Shown here: one piece after another, positions 45,831-57,063 of the stretch
How positions within the stretch are numbered: the first letter of the stretch is position 1
Layout of the letters: each line of letters begins with the position of its first letter
Source: Protonemura montana
Taxonomy: Eukaryota > Arthropoda > Insecta > Plecoptera > Nemouridae
DNA: 64,000 nt
NCBI GenBank assembly: GCA_947568835.1
Contig: OX387611.1
Coordinates: 10,043,850 to 10,107,849 of the forward strand
Direction: 5' to 3'
Notes under the pieces: model-generated
The model's database searches: none
What the model saw: only the letters and a program-made list of their open reading frames with translations
Told to the model about the DNA's origin: nothing
Program-made: the position numbers and the translations under genes

Positions 45831-46290
45831 TCGCTAAATGAAAATGATCTTCAGCCTCATCGTCTTGATGAATTGAATTTGATACTAAAAGTAATTAGCC
45901 ACAAAGATTACATTACAAGACAACAACTTACTATTGTTGCAAGAACAACAACCTCTAGAACACATTCGACTAAAAACAACCGTCGTCTTCATTGCTCCAC
46001 GTCCCTTTTTGTAACAAGAGTTACTGAAATGAGACGATTATCTTGCAAGCGAAGGTACATAAATAATGTAAACGTGTTGCAAATAGAGAGGCGTCGGGCA
46101 CCTTGGGGATGGCGGTGAAATGACTTGGCTAGGAGTTTGTTTTTTCAATTTTCCCTTCAACATAGCGAGCTGTTGACCTCTGGGATACTCTAGTCTAGCT
46201 TAGCAGTAGCAAACTCGTAACATTTGGTCCACGAACGCCTGGGGCGGTGCAAGAGATCAAGTATTTTTCACTATAAAGTCCTTGCCTAGT
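45831..46290. other. Unassigned stretch
   Basis: An 81-codon plus-strand frame at 45873-46118 has no recognised family. Confidence 0.35.
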
Positions 46291-46292
46291 GG

Positions 46293-46600
46293 AGGGATGA
46301 AAGTTAGTACAGCAAATTCACTCGATTTGCTTGTCAACCTTTTGACAGCATGGATTTGTGGAGGAATCCTGCTGTTCGAGTTGTACCGTCTTTCGGAAGG
46401 GACGTTAAGCCGGTGGTCCCATGGTGCTATTCGACTGGAGTAGGCAACATTCCGGCGCCGGGTTTCCCCTCCTCCCTTCTAAACTAGATTAGGTTCATTA
46501 TCATCCTCATAATCATCCACTAATTCACTGACGCCATTAGACCAGAGCCGCAGGGCCAGATGTCAAAACAGTGCGTCGTTAAACACCAATAATCAATCAA
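46293..46600 (+). mobile_element. 5S-headed SINE, body and tail with ATCA terminus
   Basis: GATGAAAGTTAGTACAGCAA, the centre TTTCGGAAGGGACGTTAAGC, GGCGCCGGGTTTCCCCTCC, the CATCATCC-like tail, CAGTGCGTCGTTAAACACC and a clear AATCAATCAAT end. Lacks the head. Confidence 0.88.
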
Positions 46601-46765
46601 TCTCTCCCGAACAGAACTGGTCATGTGCATGGTGGTCAACCATCCAATACCTGACCCAGCGCAGTGTTGTTTAACTTTCATCCCTCCAACCTCTCTCCCG
46701 AACAGAACTGGTCATGTGCATGATGGTCAACCATCCAATACCTGACTCAGCGCAGTGTTGCTCTT
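46601..46765 (-). mobile_element. 5S-headed SINE head modules, inverted next to a SINE tail
   Basis: TCTCTCCCGAACAGAACTGG, CCATCCAATACCTGACCCAG and GCGCAGTGTTG are minus-strand head modules (two), abutting the ATCAATCAAT end of the preceding plus-strand SINE. The inserted copy lacks its body. Confidence 0.82.
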
Positions 46766-47198
46766 TTGGGAAGAAAATTCTGTCCACCTTTTTTTAACAC
46801 CCTTTTCGGAGGCCAAAAAGGTTGGAAATTGAAAATGTATTTCCTTTACGAAATTATCTGCATTTTCCTAAAGAAATAGCAGCTTCGAACGTCTTTAGGG
46901 AGACCCGCAACTTTATCTCCTTCCCGCCAACGCGGTCGTTGCGAACCCATTTCTCGAAACGAAAATACATTTTTCGATTTCAAATTTGGCAAAATCTTCC
47001 CAGCTCTGGCTCAATTCGTCAGAATAAATAGCATACACATTCGTGCTGGCGGCGATGTCCCTCGGGGGTTACTATCAATTGATTTGGACACCTTTTGCTT
47101 TAAAAGTGCGGCCTAGAAATAAAGTTAAATGCAATACATATTCGATGGTCTGGTTTTCAATTATAAGAGGTGCTTAGAGCATTGAGTTTATAGACACA
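46766..47198. other. Unassigned stretch
   Basis: A 69-codon plus-strand frame at 46822-47031 shows no family resemblance. Nothing else recognised. Confidence 0.35.
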
Positions 47199-47199
47199 G

Positions 47200-47275
47200 T
47201 CAGAAGGCCAGCGTTAACAAACGAGACGGCAATATGTGGTAACGGTAGGTACCACCCGCTGGCGCTTGCGACAAA
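47200..47275 (+). repeat. Dispersed repeat family X, fragment
   Basis: GCCAGCGTTAACAAACGAGA, GTGGTAACGGTAGGTACCAC and the CTCF-like CCACCCGCTGGCGC (47252-47265). Confidence 0.72.
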
Positions 47276-47344
47276 AATATTGGTTTTCAGCGTCGTTTTT
47301 TTGCGCTTTTGAACTAAAACTGAGAACTAAAATGGCAAACATTG

Positions 47345-47515
47345 TACTATGATGGTTTTTAGACTCATGTCTACTTGATTTATCCTTAGCACTTTCTTAT
47401 CCTTTGTCAGGACTGCTCTAACCCTTGAAGAAGTAACTGGTACATGTTACAAAACGTTGGGAAATTTAGTTGTCCTTTACTTAGCATTCAAACCCCATTT
47501 CAAATAGTTTTTGTT
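47345..47515 (+). repeat. Left arm of an inverted pair, dispersed family A
   Basis: GATGGTTTTTAGACTCATGT, GTCAGGACTGCTCTAACCC, TTGAAGAAGTAACTGGTACA, GTTACAAAACGTTGGGAAA and TTGTCCTTTACTTAGCATTC. The same blocks appear in reverse at 50345-50663, on the other side of the 26-bp array. Confidence 0.82.
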
Positions 47516-47825
47516 AAAACATTGTACTAATTTGTGTTAAAAATAGCTTCCATCCAACTTCAAACTATGATTTAAAGTTTTGATAGTGTTTTTTCTGTAT
47601 ATCTTTCTAAACAGACTTTATTCAAAGGTTGTTTCCATTTAGTTTTTAATGTGGTTTAATCGCCATCATCTTCTTTTTCTGAAGGATCTAGGCAACAAAA
47701 TCATGTTTTACTGTTTAATTGGGGTCAGTTAAAGCAGATTCAATAACTAAAAAAAAATCTCTTTTTTTAGTGCACATTTTCCGAAAAAACGGTTGTAAAA
47801 GAAATCATATAAAAACTAGATACAG
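47516..47825. other. Unassigned stretch
   Basis: Nothing recognised. Confidence 0.4.
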
Positions 47826-48130
47826 CTATAAAGGGAGGATTTTCAAAATGGTTCGCTCGAGTTTTTTTTTATGTGTAGTTTGGTGGTGTTAACAGTTTGA
47901 AGTAATTTGAGATCCGCAGCTGCTACGAAAACAAGGATATTTTTTTCTGAATGAAAAACACCCCGAACAGGCTCTTTTACAACGCTTGTAACTATAGGAC
48001 AAAATAATTATTTTAATTTTTAAAAGCGTCAATCTGTTGCCAATAGTGTGATGAGTCGCCTAGTTTTTGTTTCGTCGCGATCGGACAAGTGGTTTGACCG
48101 ATTAGTTGTATCCAGTAAACCTAGATATAT
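47826..48130 (-). repeat. Shared flank of the 26-bp minisatellite element
   Basis: 48036-48130 matches 2099-2195 on the other strand. 47830-47935 (CGAGCGAACCATTTTGAAAA and TTTTCGTAGCAGCTG on the minus strand) matches 51890-51995. The three arrays thus share pieces of one element. Confidence 0.85.
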
Positions 48131-49628
48131 ACCTGAGTAAGCTCCCACTCCAATAGACCTGAGTAAGCTCCCACTCCAATAGACCTGAGTAAGCTCCCAC
48201 TCCAATAGACCTGAGTAAGCTCCCACTCCAATAGACCTGAGTAAGCTCCCACTCCAATAGACCTGAGTAAGCTCCCACTCCAATAGACCTGAGTAAGCTC
48301 CCACTCCAATAGACCTGAGTAAGCTCCCACTCCAATAGACCTGAGTAAGCACCCACTTCAATAGATCTGAGTAAGCTCCCACTCCAATAGACTTGAGTAA
48401 GCTCCCACTCCAATAGACCTGAGTGAGCTCCCACTCCAATAGACCTGAGTAAGCTCCCACTCCAATAGACCTGAGTAAGCTCCCATTCCAATCGACCTGA
48501 GTAAGCTCCCACTCCAATAGACCTGAGTAAGCTCCCACTCCAATCGACCTGAGTAAGCTCCCACTCCAATAGACCTGAGTAAGCTCCCACTCCAATAGAC
48601 CTGAGTAAGCTCCCACTCCAATAGACCTGAGTGAGCTCCCACTCCAATAGACCTGAGTAAGCTCCCACTCCAATAGACCTGAGTAAGCTCCCATTCCAAT
48701 CGACCTGAGTAAGCTCCCACTCCAATAGACCTGAGTAAGCTCCCACTCCAATCGACCTGAGTAAGCTCCCACTCCAATAGACCTGAGTAAGCTCCCACTC
48801 CAATAGACCTGAGTAAGCTCCCACTCCAATAGACCTGAGTAAGCTCCCACTCCAATAGACCTGAGTAAGCTCCCACTCCAATAGACCTGAGTAAGCTCCC
48901 ACTCCAATAGACCTAAGTAAGCTCCCACTCCAATAGACCTGAGTAAGCTCCCACTGCAATAGACCTGAGTAAGCTCCCACTCCAATAGACCTGAGTAAGC
49001 TCCCACTCCAATAGACCTAAGTAAGCTCCCACTCCAATAGACCTGAGTAAGCTCCCACTGCAATAGACCTGAGTAAGCTCCCACTCCAATAGACCTGAGT
49101 CAGCTCCCACTCCAATAGACCTGAGTAAGCTCCCACTCCAATCGACCTGAGTAAGCTCCCACTCCAATAGACCTGAGTAAGCTCCCACTCCAATAGACCT
49201 GAGTAAGCTCCCACTCCAATAGACCTAAGTAAGCTCCCACTCCAATAGACCTGAGTAAGCTCCCACTGCAATGGACCTGAGTAAGCTCCCACTCCAATAG
49301 ACCTGAGTAAGCTCCCACTCCAATAGACCTGAGTAAGCTCCCACTCCAATAGACCTGAGTAAGCTCCCACTCCAATAGACCTGAGTAAGCTCCCACTCCA
49401 ATAGACCTGAGTAAGGTCCCACTCCAATAGACCTGAGTTAGCTCCCACTCCAATAGACCTGAGTAAGCTCCCACTCCAATAGACCAGAGTAAGCTCCCAC
49501 TCCAATAGACATGAGTAAGCTCCCACTCCAATAGACCTGAGTAAGTTCCCACTCCAATAGACCTGAGTAAGGTCCCACTCCAATAGACCTGAGTAAGCTC
49601 CCACTCCAATAGACCTGAGTAAGCTCCC
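48131..49628 (-). repeat. 26-bp minisatellite array, about 58 copies
   Basis: Plus strand reads GAGTAAGCTCCCACTCCAAT then AGACCT. Longer blocks with shared variants (CGACC for AGACC; CTGCAATAG; CCATTCC) recur, showing multi-unit duplication. Minus-strand frames of up to 351 codons are by-products. Confidence 0.97.
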
Positions 49629-50343
49629 GATTCGATAACCTTAAACAAAACAAAATTTATATTTCTATGTTAAACTTATGCATGACTTTAGTTTTATTTC
49701 ATTTTAGTTCATTTTGTTTCTGATTCTGTAATCCTGTTATCATACAAAATCATTTTTATATCCCATCTCTTTCTGTTAGGATCTCGCTGACAACGAAATA
49801 AACGATCGCATATAATTCAAATACAGCCAGTAACTACCCGAGAGAGAAGCACAAACTAATCTGCCTTCACTCTCTCGAAACATACGTCACTAAACACCAC
49901 ACAATGTTACAATAAATTACATAACATATACATATTTATGACCATCCAATGATAAGGAAAATCAATTTTCCATGTATATTTGCGCCCGGACGCAGTGAAA
50001 ACTCTATCGGAAAAGTGTCAACCCTTGTAACACTAGTCAATTTTCCGGCCTCGACGTCCCGTGACGTTTTGCACGCCCATTTCCGACGTCGCCGTGTGTC
50101 ATATCCGCCTGTCAATTACCGACAGAGGCGTTTCGACAGCTTCGTTCTCGACGGCACTGCTGTGGTCAGCTATTTCCACGCCCGAGCTTTCAGATAATCG
50201 ATGACATTTAGCAACATTGCCTATTATACCCCATTTATGTAATATTACAACAAACCTTGGGAATTACTCATTTCATTTAAAAAAAATACTAATAAATGTA
50301 AGCTGTATCGCGTTGAAGGATGCGTTAAACCCCACTAATCAGT
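49629..50343. other. Unassigned stretch
   Basis: A CpG-richer patch at about 49980-50190. An 82-codon plus-strand frame there (49949-50197) has no recognised family. Confidence 0.4.
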
Positions 50344-50344
50344 A

Positions 50345-50663
50345 AGAAAAACTATTTGAAATGGGTTTTAAATGCTAAGTAAAGGACAACTAAATTTCCC
50401 GACGTTTCGTAACATATACTAGTTACTTCTTCAAGGGTAAGAAAGAGCAGTCCTGACAATTTTCCAATAACAAAAGAACCACATAAAATTATAACAATTA
50501 CCTAGTTCAAGCTTCCTAAAAACTTAAAAAAAAAAAAAAAACTACTTGAAAACTAATGTATGATGTATTTTCTGAAATAAGATCTCGAACACATTGGCGT
50601 TTTTTAACTAACTAATTATGTGTGTGGAAATCGAGTAGACATGAGTCTAAAAACCATCATACC
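50345..50663 (-). repeat. Right arm of an inverted pair, dispersed family A
   Basis: Reverse complement of the 47345-47515 blocks in the same relative order, with about 150 bp of extra sequence between GACTCATGTCTACTCGATTT and GTCAGGACTGCTC. Ends CCCATTTCAAATAG. Confidence 0.82.
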
Positions 50664-51254
50664 CACTAATCAGTCTTTAAAAGCACTGCAAATCGGCAAG
50701 TCTGAGACTAGAAATATATTTAAATAATGTTGTATAAAAACGTTCTTCCGAAAATAAAAGACTGCGTGCCTTGACTAGAATCACCTTCTTCTCCCTCTCA
50801 TTCCAGACTAGCTTCGTCGCCAGCCTGTCATTCGCCGAATCAGTGGCACTGAGACAGCACCGACACAGTAACAAATTACCATTGCTGTATTTTAGAAATG
50901 TTCCATGACTTTTCCTAGATACATTAAAGAACTCAGACGTCCAGGTATACGGGACACATTTATGTACACCTTCCAGGTGTCCGTTACTGTGTCAATTACA
51001 TTTACTATGGGCGACGTATTTCCACGACTACAACTTTCACGTCTTTGAATCTTTTAGTGCCGAGCTCGTGGGTTTTCTATTGTTGCGTGCTAGAGGTGTG
51101 CTTTCCGTGGGTTTATTCCCGTATATCTCCCCCAAATCTCATGTATTATGAATGTGCTAGTTTCGTATCTAAGGTATGTATGGTTTGCGTTACGGCTGTG
51201 AAATGGCCGACCACTGGCTGTGTCGAAATTCACAGTATCGAAGACTTATTAATG
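50664..51254. other. Unassigned stretch
   Basis: A possible decayed SINE tail at 50790-50880 (CAGTGGCACTGAGACAGCAC, CGACACAGTAAC). Otherwise nothing recognised. Confidence 0.4.
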
Positions 51255-51255
51255 C

Positions 51256-51880
51256 TGTTGGAGTGGGTGCTCACTCAGGTCTATTGGAGTGGGAGCTTAC
51301 TGAGATCTATTTGAGTGGGAGCTTACTCAGGTCTATTGGAGTGGGAGCTTACTCAGGTCTATTGGAGTGGGAGCTTACTCAGGTCTATTGAAGTGGGAGC
51401 TTTCTCAGGTCTATTGGAGTGGGAGCTTACTCAGGTCTATTGGAGTGGGAGCTTACTCAGGTCTATTGGAGTGGGAGCTTACTCAGGTCTATTGGAGTGG
51501 GAGCTTACTCAGGTCTATTGGAGTGGGAGCTTACTCAGGTCTATTAGAGTGGGAGCTTACTCAGGTCTATTGGAGTGGGAGCTTACTCAGGTCTATTAGA
51601 GTGGGAGCTTACTCAGGTCTATTGGAGTGGGAGCTTACTCAGATCTATTGGAGTGGGAGCTCACTTAGGTCTGTTGGAGTGGGAGCTTACTCAGGTCTAT
51701 TGGAGTGGGTGCTCACTTAGGTCTGTTGGAGTGGGAGCTTACTCAGGTCTATTGGAGTGGGTGCTCACTCAGGTCAATTGGAGTGGGTTCTTACTCAGGT
51801 CTATTGGAGAGGGAGCTTACTCAGATCTATTGGAGTGGGAGCGTACTCAGGTCTATTCGAGTGGGAGTGGGAGTGGGAGT
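51256..51880 (+). repeat. 26-bp minisatellite array, about 24 copies
   Basis: Same unit as 987-2098, more variable at its right end, where it degenerates into GAGTGG/GAGTGGGAGT short repeats before AAATCTGAG. Confidence 0.97.
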
Positions 51881-51889
51881 AAATCTGAG

Positions 51890-51995
51890 TTTTCGTAGCA
51901 GCTGTGGATCTCAAATTTATTCAATCTGTTAACACTACCAAAGTAAACATAAAAGAAAACACTCGAGCCAACCATTTTGAAAATGCTCCCTGATT
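51890..51995 (+). repeat. Shared flank of the 26-bp minisatellite element
   Basis: TTTTCGTAGCAGCTGTGGAT, CTGTTAACACTACCAAAGTA and CACTCGAGCCAACCATTTTG match the reverse complement of 47826-47935. The 95-bp segment present beside the other two arrays is missing here. Confidence 0.82.
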
Positions 51996-52784
51996 AATGG
52001 TACCCAGTTTCTATACACAGATACATATATTTTTTTTTGAATGGATTTTGCAGCATATGTAAAGAAAAAAAAATATTTTTAGTTGCTGAAACAGTTTTTA
52101 CCAACCCCAATTAAAGAATGAAAAATAGGATTTTGATCCCTGGATCCCTCAGAAAAATAAGATGGAGACGATACGAAACCCTTCAAGTTAAAAGTTACAA
52201 ATAAGTTAAAGCTTCAAGAATCCTTGATCTTGACGGCGTTGGTTAAATTTTAACAAACATTTTTAATAAGTATAAAAATGGAGATCACTTTACAAAATTA
52301 CAAATACCTTAAGCTTTTTCTGAGTGTAGTAAGTGAATTTTTTAATGAAATATTCAGAAAAAAAAACCGGTAAGAAAACCACGGAGAGATTTTGTGACTC
52401 CTTTTTCCTTGCGTATTTTTCCAATAAAAAAAAAGTTATTTATTGATATGATAGTTGTAAAGCATCAAAAAAGATACAAAAAAAAAACGTCCAGAAGTGT
52501 TTTTGTTATTTTCGGGCCAATGAAGGTGCGCTCCGGCTAAAATCCAGCTAAAGATGTAAAAGGTATTTCACAAGTTTCACTCTCTAAGAAAAATTTCAAG
52601 AAATCATACACGGAAATCTTTTGACAGCCAACGTCGTTTGTTTTCGAAATTGTCATCGTGGTCACTTTGGAATTCACAGAGTTTCCACAATGCAGTGACC
52701 CCAAGTGACATAAGAGGCAAATTTCAAATTCAATAAATGGGGGTACTCTATGGTATTGCATGGTTCTTTTGGTTGTGCCCACTC
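51996..52784. other. Unassigned AT-rich stretch
   Basis: Nothing recognised. Confidence 0.4.
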
Positions 52785-52785
52785 C

Positions 52786-52830
52786 CTCAATATCTTAAGC
52801 GGCCGTAGGCAGCGGGTTCTGCTAGTCCAG
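52786..52830 (+). repeat. Short dispersed repeat shared with 30.93 kb
   Basis: GCCCACTCCCTCAATATCTT and AAGCGGCCGTAGGCAGCGGG match about 30919-30960 with few changes. Confidence 0.65.
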
Positions 52831-53500
52831 CTTTAAAAGCGTTTTTAGATATTAGATTTAGTCGAATAAAAAATCCATTGACGACATCCTGTAACGGGTC
52901 GTCTCATCATACCAAAGTTCCTTCTTTCTCACCAGATGGCACCAGTGCTCGTTGCGACACTGGCCATTGCTAATATTGCTGACCAGGTAATTTGCTACCT
53001 AATTCATGCCAGTTTACCTGTTGGACCCTACGTCTATGTCACCTGTTGATTTGGTACATTCCTGGTCTTTGGCTGGTGTGCCGGTCGTTGTGACAAGAAT
53101 CAACGCTGGCTTTGATAGAAGAAGCGATTCTTTATCTTTAATTGATAATTGATTAGTTGAGATAGCCAATTTCGATTCCAATTCGAACAGACATTCTAAA
53201 TACGTCTTCTTTATTGTATTTCGGACTTCTTATAAATTACTAGAACAATTTTCTGATTTGTACTTGTTCTTCAAGCTCTCCAAAGGTCCCATTTGAGAAA
53301 CTAATTAAACTGTATCTCCTTTTCCTTCTCGTGTCTTTCGTTGGTCTCAGAACAGTTCGGCGTCCATCGTTGACAACATTCGTCAATCAAGTGCAATTAG
53401 TTTGTAGTAATGGATATTTAATAAAAACTTAACCGTGTAGGAGTAGATCTTGGAAAAGTCATGGCAATGTTGATCTGGTGTCGAAGTTTCCCTGAGTTTC
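52831..53500. other. Unassigned stretch with CTCF-like motif and exon-like segment
   Basis: TCACCAGATGGCAC at 52929-52942 matches the CTCF core. The same spot can be read as an acceptor (CCTTCTTTCTCACCAG) followed by a 51-bp ATG frame and a GTAATT donor (52936-52986). The two readings cannot both be taken as evidence, and neither is proven. Confidence 0.3.
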
Positions 53501-53504
53501 ACTT

Positions 53505-53545
53505 CGAAGTGCACTTACCTGAAAAAAATAGGAAAAAAACGTTTT
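53505..53545 (-). promoter_or_regulatory. Recursive-splice-like site (polypyrimidine CAG/GTAAGT)
   Basis: Minus strand: TTTTTTTCCTATTTTTTTCA then G/GTAAGTGC, with the junction between 53519 and 53518. A strong acceptor directly abuts a consensus donor with no exon between, the layout of ratcheting (recursive) splice sites in long insect introns. If real, this part of the window lies in a long minus-strand intron. Confidence 0.3.
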
Positions 53546-53657
53546 GTTAACATTTCAATATACAATAAGCATTTCATTGAAATAAATTGCTTTCTTGTGA
53601 TTTCAGTCCACTTTTTGCAGAGATATCCTGGCCATAAAAAAATAAATAAAAAATCAT

Positions 53658-53865
53658 ATTTTATTATTATCAACACTATAACCGTCTCAAAATTCGATGC
53701 CCAAACGCGGACTCGAACCCCGATCTCCACCTATCGCGGGTGTTGCTCTGAACCATTGAGCTACTTGGACACTGGCTTTTCGAGACGATTTTAGTGTATT
53801 TGATGAGAATGACAGTTCTCCAAGGAGTAGAACCATGAGGCTGTGAATACTCACAGTCAAAATTA
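53658..53865 (-). mobile_element. tRNA-like SINE, body truncated
   Basis: CACTATAACCGTCTCAAAAT arm, minus-strand core with GGGGTTCGAGTCCGCG, arm CTTTTCGAGACGATTTTAGTG, then GATGAGAATGACAGTTCTCC and GTGAATACTCACAGTC. Cut before TCTGATTCTAG. Confidence 0.82.
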
Positions 53866-54416
53866 TATTTATAAATAAATAAACATATTCTTTTGTGATT
53901 GGACAAAATGAATCAATCAATAAAGTCTTTCTTTTGTTCCTTCGAACCAATTATAGTCAAAGAAAGAATGATCATAAAACTTTCTGAAAATTTGCCAGCA
54001 TTTTATGAATGCTATGAAATCCAATAGAAATAAAAAAAAAGACTTCTCTCAATCGCATCTCCATAAAATTGGATGTTAAAACGCACGAGGAATTCAAGTG
54101 TGACAGGCCATTTCAGTAATCAAAGATGTGATTTCTTCCACTTCAACATTCAGTGAGGTAGAAATTAAAATCCCACTTTGAAGATTCTCTTCGATATTCA
54201 AGAGATATCCACTCGTTTTTAATTACTTGGCTAAATATAAAAAGTTCCAACCCCTCCACCACTGAAATACCAAACCTTGAACTCTCGTTCTCCCGCGAAA
54301 TACTCCAACTTTCCCGGGAAAATCTCTGGACGTAGTTGCTTTTATCTGGGTACCACTTTTGGAAAAAAAAAATTGTTTAAAGTGGTTTCGTTATAAGGAT
54401 GAAATCTTCTTGAAAT
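53866..54416. other. Unassigned stretch
   Basis: Nothing recognised. Confidence 0.4.
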
Positions 54417-54417
54417 T

Positions 54418-54785
54418 TCAAATGCTTGCAATGCGCGGGGTATTTTATTATTAACAATCCTATAACCGTCTCAAAAATTGATGCCCAAACGGAGACTCGA
54501 ACCCCGATCTCCACCTATCGCGGGTGTTGCTCTGAACCATTGAGCTATTTGGACACTGGCTTTTTGAGATGATTTTAGTGTATTTGATGAGAATGACAGT
54601 TCTCCAAGGAGTAGAACCATGAGGCTGTGAATACTCACAGTCACTCTGATTCTAGTGACGCTATATCACGTCACAACCTGTCAAACTCGAATAACTCCAA
54701 TTTGATGTTGGATTCGTTGCTGTATTAGGATGAAATCTTATTTAAATTGCAAACGCTTGCAATGCGCGGGGTATTTTATTTCGTG
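54418..54785 (-). mobile_element. tRNA-like SINE, full length, with direct terminal repeats
   Basis: Most complete copy of the extended form. It begins TGCTTGCAATGCGCGGGGTA and ends with the same block (ACGCTTGCAATGCGCGGGG, TATTTTATT) in direct orientation. In between are the two inverted arms, the minus-strand tRNA-like core, and the body with TCTGATTCTAGTGACGCTAT and CCTGTCAAACTCGAATAACT. GGATGAAATCTT precedes both terminal blocks, suggesting two chained copies or a mosaic. Confidence 0.85.
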
Positions 54786-54975
54786 GTTGTTTTCAGAGCC
54801 GTGGTATGATGTTGAGATGTGTTTATTTTTTGGTTTTGCTCTGTGTTGAGGAGTATTTTGGTCCTAAAAAGGGCCTAACGTCTCGATGTTTCTACGAGGC
54901 ACGGCTCGCCATCTTCAGGTGAAATTATGTTTTTGTTTTGTTATGAGATTCCAGGGCCCCCAGGGCCACCCTGGC
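54786..54975 (-). repeat. Retroelement-type 3' fragment (GAAACATCGAGACGTTAG)
   Basis: Minus strand: CCTGAAGATGGCGAGCCGTG, CCTCGTAGAAACATCGAGAC, GTTAGGCCCTTTTTAGGACC. In frame it would encode EDGEPCLVETSRR followed by a stop, a motif I associate with widespread invertebrate retroelement 3' ends. Family not assigned. Confidence 0.5.
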
Positions 54976-55522
54976 AGCTTGTCGATCGTGTTATAATACA
55001 TCTGCTCTACAGGTAGAATTATTTCTAGTATTTCAAGATTTTTTTTTAAAACAAAGTAAATAATCTACACAGTGAAATTCGCTATTTTCGAAAAGTAGGG
55101 CGCATACCGATTTTTTAATCCCTTTCAATATTAACATAAAAATTTCAAATTTTTCGTATACACTTCCTTAATTTTGTAGAAAAAAATCAATATAAATATA
55201 TTCAGGAAACAGGAATAATTTATACAAATTAAGGAAAAAAGTTGTAGTACCTGGATTGAGATTATTATTGCGCTAGAAAATCTCGACATTTAAACCTGTC
55301 TTCAAGGCTACACAGACTTTGAGAATGAGGTCAAGATGTTTATCATAACCTAAAAGGTAGCAAAGAGTGATAACGGTGTCAATAAAGTAAATCCCATCCT
55401 CTGATCTATTATCACCACCGTAAACCAGGCTAGCTACCGAAAACAGTGTGCCTTCATTTCAATAATTTCAATTAATTTTTAACTTAACTTACTCAGTTAC
55501 ACGCTCATTTTTGTTTTATTTT
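54976..55522. other. Unassigned stretch
   Basis: Nothing recognised. Confidence 0.4.
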
Positions 55523-55524
55523 TC

Positions 55525-55835
55525 GGTGATCTCACGAGGACCGGTGTTTCCAACACGCCAAACCGTTCTGTGGTCACCCATCCAATACCTGACTCAGCGC
55601 AGTGTTGCTTAACTTTCATCCCTCCAACCTCTCTCCCGAACAGAACTGGTCATGTGTATGATGGTCACCCATCCAATACCTGACTCAGCGCAGTGTTGCT
55701 TAACTTTCATCCCTCCAACCTCTCTCCCGAACAGAACTGGTCATGTGTATGATGGTCACCCATCCAATACCTGACTCAGCGCAGTGTTGCCTAACTTCGA
55801 TGATCTCACGAGAACCGATGTTTCCAACACTCCAC
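55525..55835 (-). mobile_element. Tandem 5S rRNA-like SINE head modules without body
   Basis: Right to left: GGAAACATCGGTTCTCGTGA, GATCATCGAAGTTAGGCAAC, two 91-bp modules, a third module passing into ACAGAACGGTTTGGCGTGTT, then GGAAACACCGGTCCTCGTGA and GATCACCGAAA. Two separate 5S starts are present, so two head types are chained. Confidence 0.85.
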
Positions 55836-56390
55836 TACTTAAGTACACGTGATTGTATGCAACATTCTGTATAGATCTTCAAGTTACCTGTTCATTAACA
55901 TCATTATCTGGATGTGATTGGAAGCTTGAATCAGATGAGTATATGATATCGCAACGCCTACTCTGGCGTCATGCGATCGAAACTAATTGGATTCTATTGT
56001 AATCGGGATGCTTCTCGGCAAAGTGCAATGAAGCCATCTCGCTCTAATTGCACTGTAATTGCATAATGTGCGCATGCAAATGCGACTAAAATGCAGTTCT
56101 GAGGAGACCGGGTGCAGCTGATATAACGAAGCAATGGCAAATTATGCTTTCAGTAGAGATTTGATTTAATTATTGTGTAATTTCCCACAAAAGCTGTCGG
56201 TATTTTGAATAAAACGATCCAGATGATTTGTTTTTTTAACGTTATTAACAGTAGCGCTAATTAGTTTAAACGACTTTTGAACGAAAAGTTATAATTGGGT
56301 TTCGATATGGTTTCGAATTCTGACATTCATGTTCGTTTTTTAAGTTGCCTAAATATATATATATATATATATATACCATTGAGTATATAG
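55836..56390. other. Unassigned stretch with an (AT)n run
   Basis: An AT microsatellite at about 56352-56375. Nothing else recognised. Confidence 0.45.
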
Positions 56391-56394
56391 GTAA

Positions 56395-56690
56395 AGTCAG
56401 GAAGCCAGCGTTGATGTTAAACTTTCTGCTTAGCAAAATGATCCAGCGATAAATGGTAACGGTAGCTGCCACAAGATGGCGCTAGCTGCGGTTCTTTTCA
56501 ACAAACCTCTACACCTAAATAATGACCACTGAAAATATCGATACGTGTTTATCAATCGTTGAGGTTAGCATAAATAAAGGTTAATTCAGCGTAAACCAGT
56601 CTCAAATGCGAGTAATATACGAGAGATAACGAAATAGAGATTCCTGACATTCAAAACGACGGTGTCGCCGCCTAGTAGCATCCTCCAATT
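56395..56690 (+). repeat. Dispersed repeat family X, fullest copy
   Basis: Order of blocks: GAAGCCAGCGTTGATGTTAA, CTTTCTGCTTAGCAAAATGA, GGTAACGGTAGCTGCCACAA, the CTCF-like CCACAAGATGGCGC (56469-56482), TTTCAACAAACCTCTACACC, AAAATATCGATACGTGTTTA, AACCAGTCTCAAATGCGAGT and CAAAACGACGGTGTCGCCG. No coding potential and no clear terminal repeats. Confidence 0.78.
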
Positions 56691-57016
56691 TTGTCGGTAA
56701 AGTTGTTCTTGATGGCCATTATTCGCAAAGACTGTACTACATAAGCTGACTGTACTTAATGTATTTACTTTTCTTTCTTTTCATTTATATGATTCGACAA
56801 ACAGCTAATAAAATATTTGAAATAATAACAAATGCATAGATCGGCAAAATACGTTACATGAAACGTCAACCTGTCATTTTCAGCTGTCAAATTTAACCTC
56901 TGACATTCATAAATAAGTTGTAGCGACGTTCGATACCACAAAAATACTGCCAGGTACGTTCAAAATAAATTACACGCAACAAACTCTGACAGATGTTCAA
57001 ATTTGCTGCGAATGCA
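56691..57016. other. Unassigned stretch
   Basis: Nothing recognised. Confidence 0.4.
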
Positions 57017-57017
57017 C

Positions 57018-57062
57018 CGAACGGTTTGACGTGTTGGGAGCCCCGATCCTCATGAGATCATA
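57018..57062 (+). mobile_element. 5S-headed SINE, first bases of head
   Basis: CGAACGGTTTGACGTGTTGG and CCCCGATCCTCATGAGATCA match the 5' edge of the head, broken immediately before the 87-bp array. Confidence 0.65.
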
Positions 57063-57063
57063 A

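Noticed and set aside
52936-52986. A 17-codon microexon
   Set aside because: The same bases form a CTCF-like motif, and no partner exon or known peptide supports it. The splice-like sites may be chance.
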